Position numbers and translations under genes: made by a program | Notes under the pieces: generated by a model | Told to the model about the DNA's origin: nothing | Databases searched by the model: none | Seen by the model: only the letters and a program-made list of their open reading frames with translations | Shown here: piece by piece, positions 36,722 through 47,472 of the stretch | How positions within the stretch are numbered: position 1 is the stretch's first letter | Layout of the letters: each line of letters starts with the position of its first letter | Source of the DNA: Rhodoferax sp. | GTDB lineage: Bacteria > Pseudomonadota > Gammaproteobacteria > Burkholderiales > Burkholderiaceae_C | NCBI RefSeq assembly: GCF_030653815.1 | Contig: NZ_JAURYQ010000009.1 | Coordinates: 1-64,000, forward strand | Reading direction: 5' to 3' | Length of the DNA: 64,000 bases

Positions 36722-38530
36722 CTATTTCAGGGCGGCAAGTTCCCGGCCGTTCTGGCGCAGTATGGTGGTCAGTCTGCCGGCCAGGTTGCCCAGAAGGCGG
36801 ATTTTGATAGCGGGCGCCTGGGTGTCGAGTTCGTCGAAAACCTCGCGGGTCAGCACGCGGCAGGTCACGGCATTGAGCGCCGTGACGTTGGCCGAACGCG
36901 GCGAACGGTCCAGGAAGGCGACTTCGCCAAAGGTCGCGCCCGCCGAGAAAGCGTCCAGTCGTGCCACGCCATCCTGGGTTGAAATGCTGACCATGGCGGC
37001 GCCAGCCGTCAGGACAAACAGTTCGTTGGACGCCTGCCCTGCGGTGATGATGTTTTGCCCCTTGTTGAAGGTCCGGACCACCAGCAGCTGATCGACCCAC
37101 GCCAATTGGTCTGCGCTCAAACCCAGAAACAGCTCACAGTCGGGCAGGGGCATCTGGCCGTCTGCCGCCGGACTCGGAAAGCGGTCCGCAAGAATCCGGT
37201 TTTCGCCATATTCTAGGGCAAAGTCGTCGTCGGAGAAAAAGGCTTCGCGGTCAACGCCCTGGTCGATCAGCGGCTGCCAGCAGGCGCCCGCCTCGGTAAA
37301 GAGGAATAGCTTGCCACGTGCCGTGAGTTCTGCCCGCAGACCTGTCAGGGAATTCACCGCTGCGCGGTCAATTCCCTGCACCAGCCTGAGGTTGACGATG
37401 AAGACCTCGGTGCTCGCTGATTCCTGCGTCATGGTCCGGACAATCGGCTCGATCGAGGCAAAGGTCAGAGCGCCATGCAGGTGGTAGACACGCAATTTCT
37501 TGCCGACACTCAGCAGGTAGTCATTGGCCTGTTGTGTGCGCCGCTGGTTGGACTTGACCGAGCGCCTTGTGGTGGCCCGGCGGATGGCCGGGACGGCGCG
37601 CTGTGAGGCATCGAACATGTGCAGGCCCAGTTCGGCCGTCAGGGCATGGCAGACGGCGAGTCCGCGAACGCTGTTGCCTTGCGCATCAAGCCGGGGCGAA
37701 AAAACCGCAATGCCCAGGCGACCCGGCTGCACTGCCATGATGCCGCCGCCAACCCCGCTCTTGGCCGGCAGGCCGGTGCGGTAAAGCCAGTCGCCCGAGG
37801 CGTCGTACATGCCGCAGCTTGCCATGACAGAAAGCACATTGGCCACGAATTTTTCCGGGACGGCGCGCTGGCCCGTGATCGGGTTGACGCCGCCGTTGGC
37901 CAGGGTCGCTGCCATGACGGCGAGATCGCGGCAGGTGACGCGAATCGAACACTGCTGAAAATAGGCCTCCAGAGTGGCCGTGGGGTCACTTTCAATGACT
38001 GAAAAATTGCGCAGCATCCAGCCGATGGCGCGATTGCGGTGGCCGGTGTCACTTTCGGATTGGTAGACCCGGTGGTCGATGTCCAGGGCGCGGCCGGCGT
38101 AGCGTGAGAAGGTTTCCAGAATGGCCGTGGACTTTTCCTCGACGCTGTCGCCAGCAATCAGGCTGCAGGCGGCGATGGCGCCGGCATTGATGAGCGGGTT
38201 GAGCGGTGTGCCGCTTTGCGGGTGCAGGCTGATGGCATTGAAAGCGTCACCGGAAGGCTCAACACCGATTTTTTCAAGCACGGCGGCTTCGCCATGCTGC
38301 TCAAGCGCCAGCCCGTAGGTCAGCGGTTTGGAGACCGATTGAATGGTGAAGGGCTGGTTGCAGTCGCCCACCTCGTAAACATGGCCGTCCGGCGTGGCAA
38401 TGCAAATGCCAAACCAGTCGGGGTCGGCCAGTGCGAGTTCCGGAATGTAGTCGGCCACCTGGCCCGCGTTCAAGCCACTGAAACGGGCGTGCAAGGCCTG
38501 AAGGTAATCCTGAATGGGAGATTGCGCCAC
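36722..38530 (-). CDS. glsA: Glutaminase with STAS and cyclic-nucleotide-binding domains
   Basis: Hydrolyses glutamine to glutamate and ammonia. From the GTG at 38530 it has 602 residues: serine-dependent glutaminase (about 1-305, nucleophile Ser65 and Lys68 in QSVSK), a STAS domain (about 345-430), and a Crp-like cNMP-binding domain (about 470-600) whose phosphate-binding cassette reads GEVAFLDRSPRSANV with the conserved Glu and Arg-Ser. The STAS phospho-serine position is not Ser ('GIDRAAV'). The frame is open up to 38719, but the family start fits the GTG. The architecture suggests control by a cyclic nucleotide; a cyclase lies 6 kb away. Confidence 0.9.
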   Translation of the reverse strand: MAQSPIQDYLQALHARFSGLNAGQVADYIPELALADPDWFGICIATPDGHVYEVGDCNQPFTIQSVSKPLTYGLALEQHGEAAVLEKIGVEPSGDAFNAISLHPQSGTPLNPLINAGAIAACSLIAGDSVEEKSTAILETFSRYAGRALDIDHRVYQSESDTGHRNRAIGWMLRNFSVIESDPTATLEAYFQQCSIRVTCRDLAVMAATLANGGVNPITGQRAVPEKFVANVLSVMASCGMYDASGDWLYRTGLPAKSGVGGGIMAVQPGRLGIAVFSPRLDAQGNSVRGLAVCHALTAELGLHMFDASQRAVPAIRRATTRRSVKSNQRRTQQANDYLLSVGKKLRVYHLHGALTFASIEPIVRTMTQESASTEVFIVNLRLVQGIDRAAVNSLTGLRAELTARGKLFLFTEAGACWQPLIDQGVDREAFFSDDDFALEYGENRILADRFPSPAADGQMPLPDCELFLGLSADQLAWVDQLLVVRTFNKGQNIITAGQASNELFVLTAGAAMVSISTQDGVARLDAFSAGATFGEVAFLDRSPRSANVTALNAVTCRVLTREVFDELDTQAPAIKIRLLGNLAGRLTTILRQNGRELAALK

Positions 38531-38740
38531 TTTGGTACCCGAAGAGTGAGGTTGCAGTTGGTAAGCAAAAACAATGCCTGATTCGGTCAATGACGGGTTT
38601 GAAGGAGGATTCCTGCGGCTGTTTGCGGGCTCACCATCGTCCCAGTAGGGCAATGCAGGGCTGCGGTAACATCGCCTGCCCAGCCAGAGCGTGCCTGTGA
38701 CAGCGTGCAAGGCCCGCAATGGCTGTTACCAAAATACCCG

Positions 38741-41700
38741 ATGAACGCCCCCACACAGCTTAAGTCCCTGATGCCTGCCGGCGCAATTGCCCCGCACGGG
38801 CCCGAACGCATCCGCGAAATTCCGTATAACTACACCTCGTTCTCTGACCGCGAGATCGTGATTCGCCTTTTGGGTGCACCAGCCTGGGACTGGTTGAACA
38901 AATTGCGCGAGGAACGCCGCACCGGCCGCTCGGCCCGCATGCTGTACGAGGTGCTGGGCGATATCTGGGTGGTGCAGCGCAACCCCTATCTGCAAGACGA
39001 CCTGCTCGACAACCCGAAGCGCCGGGTATTGCTGGTGCAAGCCCTGCAGCACCGTCTGGGTGAAATTGAAAAGCGCCGCAAACCCGCCGACGATCCCGAG
39101 CGCGATGCCCTGGTGGGCCAGCTGCTTGACGTGGCGCGCCAGGCTGTGCAAGCCTTTGATGCCCATTTTGTCGAAACCGCCACCTTGCGCCGCCAGGCCC
39201 AAAAGGTGCTGGCCCGGCTGACCGCCAAGGACAACATCAAGTTTGATGGCCTGAGCCGCGTCAGCCATGTGACCGACGCCACCGACTGGCGCGTGGAGTA
39301 CCCGTTTGTGGTGCTGACACCCGATTCCGAGGCCGAGATGGCGCATCTGGTCAAGGGCTGCATCGAGCTCGGTCTGACCATCATTCCGCGTGGCGGCGGC
39401 ACGGGTTACACCGGCGGCGCCATTCCGCTGACCTGGAAGAGCGTGGTCATCAACACCGAAAAACTGGAAGCCATGACCGAGGTCGAAATGCGCACGCTGC
39501 CGGGCCTGGACCAGGAAGTCGGCACGGTCTGGACCGAGGCCGGTGTGGTGACCAGCCGGGTGGCCCATGCGGCCGAGCGCGCCGGTTTTGTCTTTGCGGT
39601 GGATCCCACCTCCGCCGATGCGTCGTGCATTGGCGGCAACATTGCCATGAACGCCGGCGGCAAAAAGGCCGTGTTGTGGGGCACCTCGCTGGACAACCTG
39701 GCCAGCTGGCGCATGGTGACACCGCAGGCTGAGTGGCTGGAGGTGACCCGCCTGAACCACAACATGGGCAAGATCCATGATGTGGACGTGGCCAGCTTCG
39801 AGTTGCAGTATTTCAAGGCCGACGGCAAAACGCCGCTGCGCTCAGAGCGCCTGGACATTGCCGGCAAATCTTTCCGCAAGGAGGGTCTGGGCAAGGACGT
39901 GACCGACAAGTTCCTGAGCGGCCTGCCCGGCATTCAAAAAGAGGGCTGTGACGGCCTGATCACCAGCGCGCGTTGGGTGGTGCACAAAATGCCCCAGCAC
40001 ACGCGCACCGTGTGCCTGGAGTTTTTTGGCAATGCCAAGGACGCCGTGCCCAGCATCGTCGAAATCAAGGACTTCATGTTCGCCGAGCAAAAGCGCTCCG
40101 GCGTGTTGCTGGCCGGGCTGGAGCATCTGGATGACCGCTACCTGAAAGCCGTGGGTTACACCACCAAGAGCAAGCGCGGTGCCGCCCTGAGCAGCGGCGG
40201 TGTGCCCAAGATGGTGTTGTTTGGCGACATTGCCGGCAACGATGCCGACGAGGTGGCGCGCGTTACCAGCGAGGTGGTGCGTATTGCCAACTCGCGCAGC
40301 GGCGAGGGTTTCATTGCCATCAGCCCCGAGGCGCGCAAGAAATTCTGGCTTGACCGCAAGCGCACGGCGGCCATCAGCCGCCACACCAATGCCTTCAAGA
40401 TCAACGAGGACGTGGTGATCCCGCTGCCGCGCATGGCCGAGTACACCGACGGCATTGAGCGCATCAACATCGAGCTGAGCCTGCGCAACAAACTGGCGCT
40501 GTGCGATGCGCTGCAGGACTATTTCCAGCAAGGGCATCTGCCGGTGGGCCGGCAAGACGATGCCGGAGAAATCTCTGCCGCCGAATTGCTGGAAGACCGC
40601 GTCGCCCAGGCGCTGGCGCTGCTGGACGAGGTGCGCACGCTGTGGGCGGGCTGGCTGCGCGACGTCGAGCCGCTGTTTCCCCAGCTGCAGGACCATTCAC
40701 TGCGTGCCAGCTGGAAGACGCAAATTCGCCAGCCTTTGCAGCAGATCTTCAGCGGTGTCGCCTTCGAGGCGATTCTGAAGGAATGCACCGCCATTCACCA
40801 GCGCGTGCTCAAGGGCCGGGTGTGGGTGGCGCTGCACATGCACGCCGGTGACGGCAATGTGCACACCAATATCCCGGTCAACAGCGACGACTACGACATG
40901 CTGCAGGCGGCCCATGGCGCGGTCAAGCGCATCATGGCGCTGGCGCGCAGCCTGGACGGCGTGATCTCGGGTGAGCACGGCATCGGCATCACCAAGCTGG
41001 AGTTTTTGAGCGATGCCGAGTTGCAGCCCTTCACGGACTACAAGGCCAAAGTCGACCCCGAGGGGCGTTTCAACAAAGGCAAACTGTTGCGTGCCGAGCC
41101 GACGCCAGATGCCTTGTATGCCGACCTGACCAACGCCTACACCCCCAGTTTCGGCCTGATGGGGCATGAGTCATTGATCATGCAGCAGAGCGACATCGGC
41201 GCCATTGCCGACAGCGTGAAAGACTGCCTGCGCTGTGGCAAGTGCAAACCGGTGTGCGCCACGCATGTGCCGCGCGCCAACTTGCTCTACAGCCCGCGCA
41301 ACAAAATTCTGGCCACCTCGCTGCTGGTGGAAGCCTTTTTGTACGAAGAGCAAACCCGCCGCGGCGTCAGCATCAAGCACTGGCAGGAATTCGAGGACGT
41401 GGCCGACCATTGCACGGTGTGCCACAAGTGTCTGAGCCCGTGCCCGGTCAACATCGACTTTGGTGATGTCTCGATGGCCATGCGCAACCTGCTGCGCAAA
41501 ATGGGCAAAAAGAGCTTCCGGCCCGCCGGGGCGGCGGCCATGTTCATGCTCAACGCCACCAATCCCGAGACCATCAAACTGGCGCGCTCGGTGATGGTCA
41601 ACGTGGCCATCAAGGCGCAGCGCATGACGGCCGACGTGCTCAAAGTGATGGGCCGCAAACAAACCAAGGCGCCACCGGCCACGCTGGGCGCCGCGCCCAT

Positions 41701-42637
41701 CAAGGAACAGGTGATCCACTTCATCAATAAAAAGCTGCCCGGTGGCCTGCCCAAGAAGACCGCGCGTGCCTTGCTGGACATTGAAGACAAGGATTACGTG
41801 CCGATCATCCGCAACCCCAAAACCACCACCTCCGAGACCGAAGCGGTGTTTTACTTTCCGGGTTGCGGCTCGGAGCGCCTGTTCAGCCAGGTTGGTCTGG
41901 CCACCCAGGCCATGCTGTGGCATGCCGGCGTGCAAACGGTGCTGCCACCGGGTTACCTGTGCTGTGGTTACCCGCAGCGCGGCGGCGGCCAGTTTGACAA
42001 GGCCGAGAAGATGATCACCGACAACCGGGTGCTGTTTCACCGGGTCGCCAACACGCTGAACTACCTGGACATCAAGACCGTGGTGGTGAGCTGTGGCACC
42101 TGTTACGACCAGCTGCAGGGCTACAAGTTTGAGGAAATCTTTCCCGGGTGCCGCATCATCGACATCCATGAGTACCTGCTGGAAAAGGGCATCACGCTGG
42201 CCAATGCCGGGGCGTTTTTATTCCACGACCCGTGCCATAGCCCGATGAAGTTGCAGGAACCGCTCAAGACGGTGAAGGCCTTGCTGGGTGACAATGTCAT
42301 CCAGTCCGAGCGTTGCTGCGGCGAGTCCGGAACGCTGGCCCTGAACCGCCCCGACATCTCGACCCAGGTGCGTTTCCGCAAGGAAGAAGAGATATTGAAA
42401 GGCGAAGCGCAGTTGCGCCAGATCCCCGGCGTGGGCGCCAAGGACAACATCAAGATGCTGACCTCCTGCCCGGCTTGCTTGCAGGGTCTGAGCCGTTTTG
42501 GCGAAGACCTGCAAAACGGCCTGATGGAAACCGATTACATCGTGGTGGAGATGGCCAGGCAGATTCTGGGCGACCAGTGGATGCCGGACTACGTCAAGGT
42601 GGCCAACGACGGCGGCATTGAGCGCGTGCTGGTTTGA
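38741..42637 (+). CDS. FAD/FMN-binding oxidoreductase with Fe-S and CCG domains (DUF3683 type)
   Basis: 1298-residue fused dehydrogenase. In order: a DUF3683-like N-terminus (about 15-150), FAD-binding PCMH domain ([11 protein letters not shown] near 216), FAD-linked oxidase C domain with '[13 protein letters not shown]' and 'GEHGIGITK', two 4Fe-4S motifs ([11 protein letters not shown] near 829, [12 protein letters not shown] near 892), then two CCG cysteine-rich domains ('[10 protein letters not shown]', 'ERCCGESG'). It equals GlcD plus GlcF or a D-lactate/2-hydroxyacid dehydrogenase in one chain, likely feeding quinone. The substrate cannot be named. ATG 38741 is preferred over the upstream 38705. 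Confidence 0.9.
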   Translation: MNAPTQLKSLMPAGAIAPHGPERIREIPYNYTSFSDREIVIRLLGAPAWDWLNKLREERRTGRSARMLYEVLGDIWVVQRNPYLQDDLLDNPKRRVLLVQALQHRLGEIEKRRKPADDPERDALVGQLLDVARQAVQAFDAHFVETATLRRQAQKVLARLTAKDNIKFDGLSRVSHVTDATDWRVEYPFVVLTPDSEAEMAHLVKGCIELGLTIIPRGGGTGYTGGAIPLTWKSVVINTEKLEAMTEVEMRTLPGLDQEVGTVWTEAGVVTSRVAHAAERAGFVFAVDPTSADASCIGGNIAMNAGGKKAVLWGTSLDNLASWRMVTPQAEWLEVTRLNHNMGKIHDVDVASFELQYFKADGKTPLRSERLDIAGKSFRKEGLGKDVTDKFLSGLPGIQKEGCDGLITSARWVVHKMPQHTRTVCLEFFGNAKDAVPSIVEIKDFMFAEQKRSGVLLAGLEHLDDRYLKAVGYTTKSKRGAALSSGGVPKMVLFGDIAGNDADEVARVTSEVVRIANSRSGEGFIAISPEARKKFWLDRKRTAAISRHTNAFKINEDVVIPLPRMAEYTDGIERINIELSLRNKLALCDALQDYFQQGHLPVGRQDDAGEISAAELLEDRVAQALALLDEVRTLWAGWLRDVEPLFPQLQDHSLRASWKTQIRQPLQQIFSGVAFEAILKECTAIHQRVLKGRVWVALHMHAGDGNVHTNIPVNSDDYDMLQAAHGAVKRIMALARSLDGVISGEHGIGITKLEFLSDAELQPFTDYKAKVDPEGRFNKGKLLRAEPTPDALYADLTNAYTPSFGLMGHESLIMQQSDIGAIADSVKDCLRCGKCKPVCATHVPRANLLYSPRNKILATSLLVEAFLYEEQTRRGVSIKHWQEFEDVADHCTVCHKCLSPCPVNIDFGDVSMAMRNLLRKMGKKSFRPAGAAAMFMLNATNPETIKLARSVMVNVAIKAQRMTADVLKVMGRKQTKAPPATLGAAPIKEQVIHFINKKLPGGLPKKTARALLDIEDKDYVPIIRNPKTTTSETEAVFYFPGCGSERLFSQVGLATQAMLWHAGVQTVLPPGYLCCGYPQRGGGQFDKAEKMITDNRVLFHRVANTLNYLDIKTVVVSCGTCYDQLQGYKFEEIFPGCRIIDIHEYLLEKGITLANAGAFLFHDPCHSPMKLQEPLKTVKALLGDNVIQSERCCGESGTLALNRPDISTQVRFRKEEEILKGEAQLRQIPGVGAKDNIKMLTSCPACLQGLSRFGEDLQNGLMETDYIVVEMARQILGDQWMPDYVKVANDGGIERVLV

Positions 42638-42668
42638 GTTGATTGACATATTAAAAGAGGTGACACAC

Positions 42669-43082
42669 ATGGCAGGTTTACAAGCGGGCGCCCCGGCGCC
42701 TCAAGACATCACGGTGCACAGCCAGTCGCGGGTGCTGGAAATCAGTTTCTCCGACGGCGCGAGCTTTCGGATTCCTTTTGAGTTGATGCGTGTTTATTCA
42801 CCGTCTGCCGAAGTGGCGGGCCACGGGCCAGGCCAGGAGGTGCTGCAAACCGGCAAGCGCGAGGTCACTTTGAGCGGTCTGGAGCCGGTGGGTAACTACG
42901 CCATCCAGCCCAGCTTTTCAGACGGGCACGACACCGGCATTTATTCCTGGGACTATCTGTACTTTCTGGGTTCGCAGCAGGACAAGTTGTGGCTTGACTA
43001 CAACGCCCGCCTGACCGCTGCCGGTGTCGATCGCGACGCGCCCATGCTTGAGAAGGCGGGCAGCAGTTGCGCCAGCCATTGA
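42669..43082 (+). CDS. DUF971 domain-containing protein
   Basis: 137 residues with the GBBH-like DUF971 fold ('LEISFSDGASFRIPFELMRVYSPSAE' region at about 20-45, then 'YAIQPSFSDGHDTGIYSWDYL'). In other proteins this fold binds metal or acts in Fe-S/iron handling; the role here is unknown. AGAGGTG precedes the ATG at 42669. Immediately upstream of ubiE, a conserved placement. Confidence 0.85.
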   Translation: MAGLQAGAPAPQDITVHSQSRVLEISFSDGASFRIPFELMRVYSPSAEVAGHGPGQEVLQTGKREVTLSGLEPVGNYAIQPSFSDGHDTGIYSWDYLYFLGSQQDKLWLDYNARLTAAGVDRDAPMLEKAGSSCASH

Positions 43083-43112
43083 GGCATTTCCAAGTCCTAT
43101 CGTTCTTCAATT

Positions 43113-43844
43113 ATGAGCACTACACATTTCGGGTTCAAAAGCGTTGATGAGGCTGACAAAGCCAATCATGTCAAAGGCGTTTTTGATTCGGTCGCCCCCA
43201 AGTACGACGTCATGAACGACCTGATGTCGATGGGCCTGCATCGCGTCTGGAAAGCCTATACCGTCACGGTGGCCAACGTGCACGAGGGTGACAAGGTGCT
43301 CGACATTGCCGGCGGCACCGGCGACCTGGCCCTGGCCTTTGCTGCCAAGGTCGGCAAGAGCGGGCAGGTGGTGCACACCGACATCAACGAAGCCATGTTG
43401 CGCACCGGGCGTGACCGTCTGGTGGATGCCGGCGTGGTGCTGCCCACGCTGGTGTGTGATGCCGAAAAGCTGCCTTTTCCCGACCACCATTTCAACCTGG
43501 TCACGGTGGCTTTTGGCTTGCGCAACATGACGCACAAGGACGTGGCCCTGGCGGAGATGAACCGGGTGCTCAAGCCCGGTGGCAAGTTGCTGGTGCTCGA
43601 GTTTTCCAAGGTGGCCAAGCCGCTGGAAAAAGCCTACGACTGGTACTCGTTCAAGGTGCTGCCCAAGCTGGGCGAGTGGGTGGCAGGCGACGCCTCCAGT
43701 TACCAGTATCTGGCCGAGTCGATTCGCATGCATCCGAGCCAGGAAGAACTCAAATCCCTGATGAAGGCTAATGGCTTTGGCCATGTGGATTACCACAACA
43801 TGACGGGTGGTCTGGTAGCCTTGCATGTCGGTATCAAATGTTGA
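43113..43844 (+). CDS. ubiE: Ubiquinone/menaquinone biosynthesis C-methyltransferase UbiE
   Basis: SAM-dependent C-methylation in ubiquinone synthesis. 243 residues with SAM motif '[16 protein letters not shown]' and the UbiE signatures '[17 protein letters not shown]' and '[24 protein letters not shown]'. First gene of a ubiE-(Tim44-like)-ubiJ-ubiB set. Confidence 0.96.
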   Translation: MSTTHFGFKSVDEADKANHVKGVFDSVAPKYDVMNDLMSMGLHRVWKAYTVTVANVHEGDKVLDIAGGTGDLALAFAAKVGKSGQVVHTDINEAMLRTGRDRLVDAGVVLPTLVCDAEKLPFPDHHFNLVTVAFGLRNMTHKDVALAEMNRVLKPGGKLLVLEFSKVAKPLEKAYDWYSFKVLPKLGEWVAGDASSYQYLAESIRMHPSQEELKSLMKANGFGHVDYHNMTGGLVALHVGIKC

Positions 43845-43903
43845 GCGAATTCACGATCCCGGCACCCGATTATTTTTATTGATTCATAAAACTTGGAGAT
43901 GGT

Positions 43904-44887
43904 ATGAAACGATGGCTTTCAGTTTTGACGATGAGTCTGGTCCTGGTGACCGGTCACGCCGACGCGGCCAAGCGCTTTGGTGGTGGGTCCTCCTTTGGCA
44001 AGCAGTCCAGCAACGTGACGCAACGCCAGGCGGCACCCGCACCGGCGCCCACTCAGGCGGCTGCCGCCAAGGCGCCCGCAGCGGGCACTGCCGCTGCCGC
44101 AGCTCCCAAGAAGCCTTGGGGTGCCATGCTGGGTGGTCTGGCTGCCGGCCTGGGTCTGGCCTGGCTGGCCAGCTCGCTCGGCTTGGGTGAAGAGATGGGA
44201 CAAATTTTGATGTTTGCCTTGCTGGCCATGGCCATCATGGCTGGCGTGGCCTGGTTCAAGCGGCGTAACAACGCGGCCTCGCGGACGTCGGCCTCGCCCT
44301 TTGCGTTTCAGGGCGCAGGGGCTGCCAGCCCTGCCAGCGTACCGGCCAGCTACCGTCCTGAAAATGTTGGCAATGACGCTTCAGCGCGGCCCTGGGAGCG
44401 CAATTCGGCAGCCTTTGACAGCACCCCGCTGGCAGGCGCTGCACCTGCTGCAAGCGGTTCGATGATCGGCTCGGGCCTGTCCGGTTCCCAGACCTGGGGT
44501 ATCCCCGAGGGCTTTGATTCCGAGGGCTTTCTCACGGCGGCAAAAGCCAATTTTGTCTCGCTGCAGGCCGCTTGGGACAAATCCGACATTCCCGCCTTGC
44601 GTGTCATGATGACCGACACCATGCTGAAGGAAATCCAGGCCCAGCTCGCCGAGCGTGAGAATCACACGGGTGGTCCGGGCAATCAGACCGAGGTCGTGAT
44701 GATCGAGGCCCATCTGCTCGGTATTGAAGATCTGGGCGACGAATACATGGCCAGTGTGGAGTTCACCGGCATGATCCGTGAGGAGCCCTCGGCGGGTGCC
44801 AGCCCGTTCCGCGAAGTCTGGAACATGATCAAGCCAAAAAATGGTCGCAGCGGCTGGTTGGTGGCAGGGGTTCAAGCCCTGCAGTAA
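43904..44887 (+). CDS. Tim44-like domain membrane protein
   Basis: 327 residues: signal sequence (about 1-23), a Gln/Ala/Pro-rich linker, two hydrophobic segments (about 67-105), a second low-complexity linker, and a C-terminal Tim44/MBA1-like domain (about 200-327, 'FLTAAKANFVSLQAAWDKSDI'). The mitochondrial homologue helps tether Hsp70 to the translocase; the bacterial function is unclear. It sits between ubiE and ubiJ. Ribosome site TTGGAGA precedes the ATG. Confidence 0.88.
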   Translation: MKRWLSVLTMSLVLVTGHADAAKRFGGGSSFGKQSSNVTQRQAAPAPAPTQAAAAKAPAAGTAAAAAPKKPWGAMLGGLAAGLGLAWLASSLGLGEEMGQILMFALLAMAIMAGVAWFKRRNNAASRTSASPFAFQGAGAASPASVPASYRPENVGNDASARPWERNSAAFDSTPLAGAAPAASGSMIGSGLSGSQTWGIPEGFDSEGFLTAAKANFVSLQAAWDKSDIPALRVMMTDTMLKEIQAQLAERENHTGGPGNQTEVVMIEAHLLGIEDLGDEYMASVEFTGMIREEPSAGASPFREVWNMIKPKNGRSGWLVAGVQALQ

Positions 44888-44913
44888 GCGAAAGCGTTCT
44901 GTTTCAGGGAATA

Positions 44914-45474
44914 ATGGGGTCTATGGCAACACAGACCCCTTTTTCTTTTCTGGAGAGTTTTGTAGAAAAACTCCCGCTCCCCAAATTGTCCCCTCCGGCC
45001 TGGGCTGTCAACGAGGCCCAGCGCCGCATTGTGCTGCTGCTGAATCATGTCCTGATGCAGGAGAGCGAGGCCATGGCGCGCCTGGTGCGCCAAAAAGACC
45101 GCATCATGCTGGTGCAGTGGCGCAGCTTTTATTTCAAGCTGGTGGCCACGCCGGCGGGCTTGCTGGATCTGGCGGACGAGCAGGCCAAGCCCGACCTGGT
45201 CCTGACCGTCACCGACGAGTCGCCTTTTGCGCTGGCGCAGGCGGTTTTCAAGGGTGAAAAGCCCGCCGTCCGGATTGAAGGCGATGTCCAGTTGGCCGCT
45301 GAAGTCAACTGGCTGACCGAGCATGTGCGCTGGGACATGGAAGAAGACCTGGCGCGCGTCATCGGTGACGTGCCGGCACACACCCTGAGCCAGATGGCCG
45401 GGACCCTGAGCAGCAGCCTGCGGGAGTTTTTGGCCAAGGCAGCAGCGTTTGCGCCCGGCAAGTCAGCCAAATGA
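44914..45474 (+). CDS. ubiJ: Ubiquinone biosynthesis accessory factor UbiJ (SCP2 domain)
   Basis: 186 residues (183 from the in-frame ATG at 44923). SCP2-type sterol-carrier domain at about 25-125, then a helical tail. In E. coli UbiJ binds lipid intermediates within the Ubi complex. Its TGA overlaps the ubiB ATG (ATGA). Confidence 0.88.
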   Translation: MGSMATQTPFSFLESFVEKLPLPKLSPPAWAVNEAQRRIVLLLNHVLMQESEAMARLVRQKDRIMLVQWRSFYFKLVATPAGLLDLADEQAKPDLVLTVTDESPFALAQAVFKGEKPAVRIEGDVQLAAEVNWLTEHVRWDMEEDLARVIGDVPAHTLSQMAGTLSSSLREFLAKAAAFAPGKSAK

Positions 45475-47039
45475 CCAATATTTTTCGCGGGGCCTTCATC
45501 CTGTGGGTGATGTTGCGCAATGGCCTGGATGAACTGGCCCTGACCAGCTTCAATAAACCCTGGTTGCTGCGCCTGACCAAAATATTGACCTTGGGGCGCA
45601 AGCTCGACGCGCCCCGGGGTCAGCGCATTCGTGAAACGCTGGAAAGCCTCGGCCCCATTTTTGTCAAATTTGGCCAGGTGCTGTCGACCCGGCGCGACCT
45701 GCTGCCGGTGGACATTGCCGACGAACTGGCGCTGCTGCAAGACCGGGTGCCGCCGTTTCCAAGCGAGGTGGCGGTGGCCATCATCGAGCGCGCGTTTGGC
45801 AAGTCGGTGAACGATATTTTTGTTTCGTTTGAACATCAGCCAGTCGCCAGCGCTTCCATTGCCCAGGTTCATTTCGCGGTGCTCAAGGACCGGCAGGGCC
45901 AGTCGCGCGACGTCGCGGTCAAGGTGCTGCGCCCAGACATGCTGTCGGTCATCAACAAAGACCTGGCCTTGTTGCGCATGATGGCGGGCTGGGTGGAGAG
46001 CCTGTCGGACGACGGCAAACGCCTCAAGCCGCGCGAGGTGGTGGCTGAATTTGACAAATACCTGCACGACGAACTCGACCTGGTGCGCGAGGCCTCCAGT
46101 GCAGCCCAGCTGCGCCGCAACATGGCCGACCTGGACCTGGTGTTGATTCCGGAGATGTACTGGGATTACTGCATGCCCGAGGTGATCGTGATGGAGCGCA
46201 TGAAAGGCGCGCCGATCAACCAGGTGGAGCGTTTGCGTGCAGCGGGTATTGATATCCCGAAGTTGGCGCGCGATGGGGTCACCATCTTTTTCACCCAGGT
46301 GTTTCGCGACGGCTTCTTTCACGCCGACATGCACCCCGGCAACATCCAGGTGAGCCTGGAGCCTGCCACCTTTGGCCGCTACATTTCGCTTGACTTCGGC
46401 ATTGTCGGTACCCTGACCGAAGGCGACAAGGAATACCTGGCGCAAAACTTCATTGCCTTTTTCCGCCGCGACTACAAGCGTGTGGCCGAGCTGCACATCG
46501 AGTCGGGCTGGGTGCCCGCTGCCACCCGCGTGGATGAGCTCGAAGCCGCGGTGCGTGCTGTTTGCGAGCCCTACTTTGATCGGCCGCTCAAGGAGTTGTC
46601 GCTGGGCATGATCCTGATGCGCCTGTTCCAGACCTCGCGCCGGTTCCAGGTCGAGATCCAACCGCAACTGGTGCTGCTGCAAAAAACCCTGCTCAATATT
46701 GAAGGGCTGGGGCGCCAGCTTGATCCTGACCTGGACTTGTGGCACACCGCCAAACCCTTTCTTGAAAAGTGGATGATGGAACAGATCGGTCCCAAGAAGC
46801 TGATTGACGAGCTGCGCAACGAGGCGCCACGCTACGCCAAGCTGCTGCCCGAGCTGCCCCGCCTGCTGTTTGATTTTCTCAAGCATCCGCCTGCTGACGC
46901 CAGTGCCAGGGAGCTGCGTGCCTTGCTGGTCGAGCAGCGCCGCACCAACAAGCTGCTGCAGTCCCTGGTGTACGGCGTGATTGGCTTTGTGCTGGGCCTG
47001 ATCGTGATGCAGATATTGGTGCGCGTGCAGATTTTCTAG
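45471..47039 (+). CDS. ubiB: Ubiquinone biosynthesis regulatory kinase-like protein UbiB
   Basis: 522-residue atypical protein-kinase-like ATPase needed for ubiquinone. The KxGQ signature is '[16 protein letters not shown]', catalytic loop '[10 protein letters not shown]' and metal-binding 'DFGIVGTL'. A C-terminal pair of membrane helices (about 495-520) anchors it. Family-normal length. Confidence 0.96.
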   Translation: MTNIFRGAFILWVMLRNGLDELALTSFNKPWLLRLTKILTLGRKLDAPRGQRIRETLESLGPIFVKFGQVLSTRRDLLPVDIADELALLQDRVPPFPSEVAVAIIERAFGKSVNDIFVSFEHQPVASASIAQVHFAVLKDRQGQSRDVAVKVLRPDMLSVINKDLALLRMMAGWVESLSDDGKRLKPREVVAEFDKYLHDELDLVREASSAAQLRRNMADLDLVLIPEMYWDYCMPEVIVMERMKGAPINQVERLRAAGIDIPKLARDGVTIFFTQVFRDGFFHADMHPGNIQVSLEPATFGRYISLDFGIVGTLTEGDKEYLAQNFIAFFRRDYKRVAELHIESGWVPAATRVDELEAAVRAVCEPYFDRPLKELSLGMILMRLFQTSRRFQVEIQPQLVLLQKTLLNIEGLGRQLDPDLDLWHTAKPFLEKWMMEQIGPKKLIDELRNEAPRYAKLLPELPRLLFDFLKHPPADASARELRALLVEQRRTNKLLQSLVYGVIGFVLGLIVMQILVRVQIF

Positions 47040-47078
47040 CCTGGGTCGGCCCTGAGCTCCGGAATTCGGGGGCGACTT

Positions 47079-47084
47079 TATAAT
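47079..47084 (+). promoter_or_regulatory. Consensus -10 box upstream of fmdB
   Basis: A perfect TATAAT 38 bases before the fmdB ATG, in the only sizeable gap between ubiB and aspS. The -35 region is poor. It probably starts the fmdB-DUF502-aspS transcript. Confidence 0.5.
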
Positions 47085-47122
47085 CACGGGTTTTGCGACT
47101 CCCTTACACAGGTCTGATTACC

Positions 47123-47449
47123 ATGCCCATTTATGCCTACAAATGCAACGCCTGCGGCTTTGCCCAGGATGTGTTGCAAAAAATGTCCGACCCCGTGCTC
47201 ACCGAGTGCCCCACCTGCGGCCAGGCCAGCTTTGCCAAGCAGCTCACCGCGGCTGGCTTTCAGCTCAAGGGTTCGGGTTGGTATGCCACCGATTTCAAGG
47301 GGGGGAGTGCGGCTGCTTCGGCCGTCGCCCCGGCGGCAGGCGCCTCGGCCGCCCCAGCGGAGGCTGCGAGCAGCGTGGCCGCTCCGGCCAAAACAGAGGC
47401 TGCGCCTGCGGCCAGTGCCTGTGGTGGTGGCTGTGCCTGCCATAGCTGA
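47123..47449 (+). CDS. FmdB family zinc-ribbon regulatory protein
   Basis: 108 residues from ATG 47123 (MPIYAYKCNACGF). A zinc ribbon with CxxC pairs (CNAC, CPTC) in the first 45 residues, then a low-complexity Ala-rich linker and a final cysteine-rich CGGGCACHS. The family is named after a formamidase regulator but its biochemical role is uncertain. Conserved upstream of DUF502 and aspS. Confidence 0.9.
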   Translation: MPIYAYKCNACGFAQDVLQKMSDPVLTECPTCGQASFAKQLTAAGFQLKGSGWYATDFKGGSAAASAVAPAAGASAAPAEAASSVAAPAKTEAAPAASACGGGCACHS

Positions 47450-47472
47450 ATCCCTTCTCTTCGAAAGTTTCT

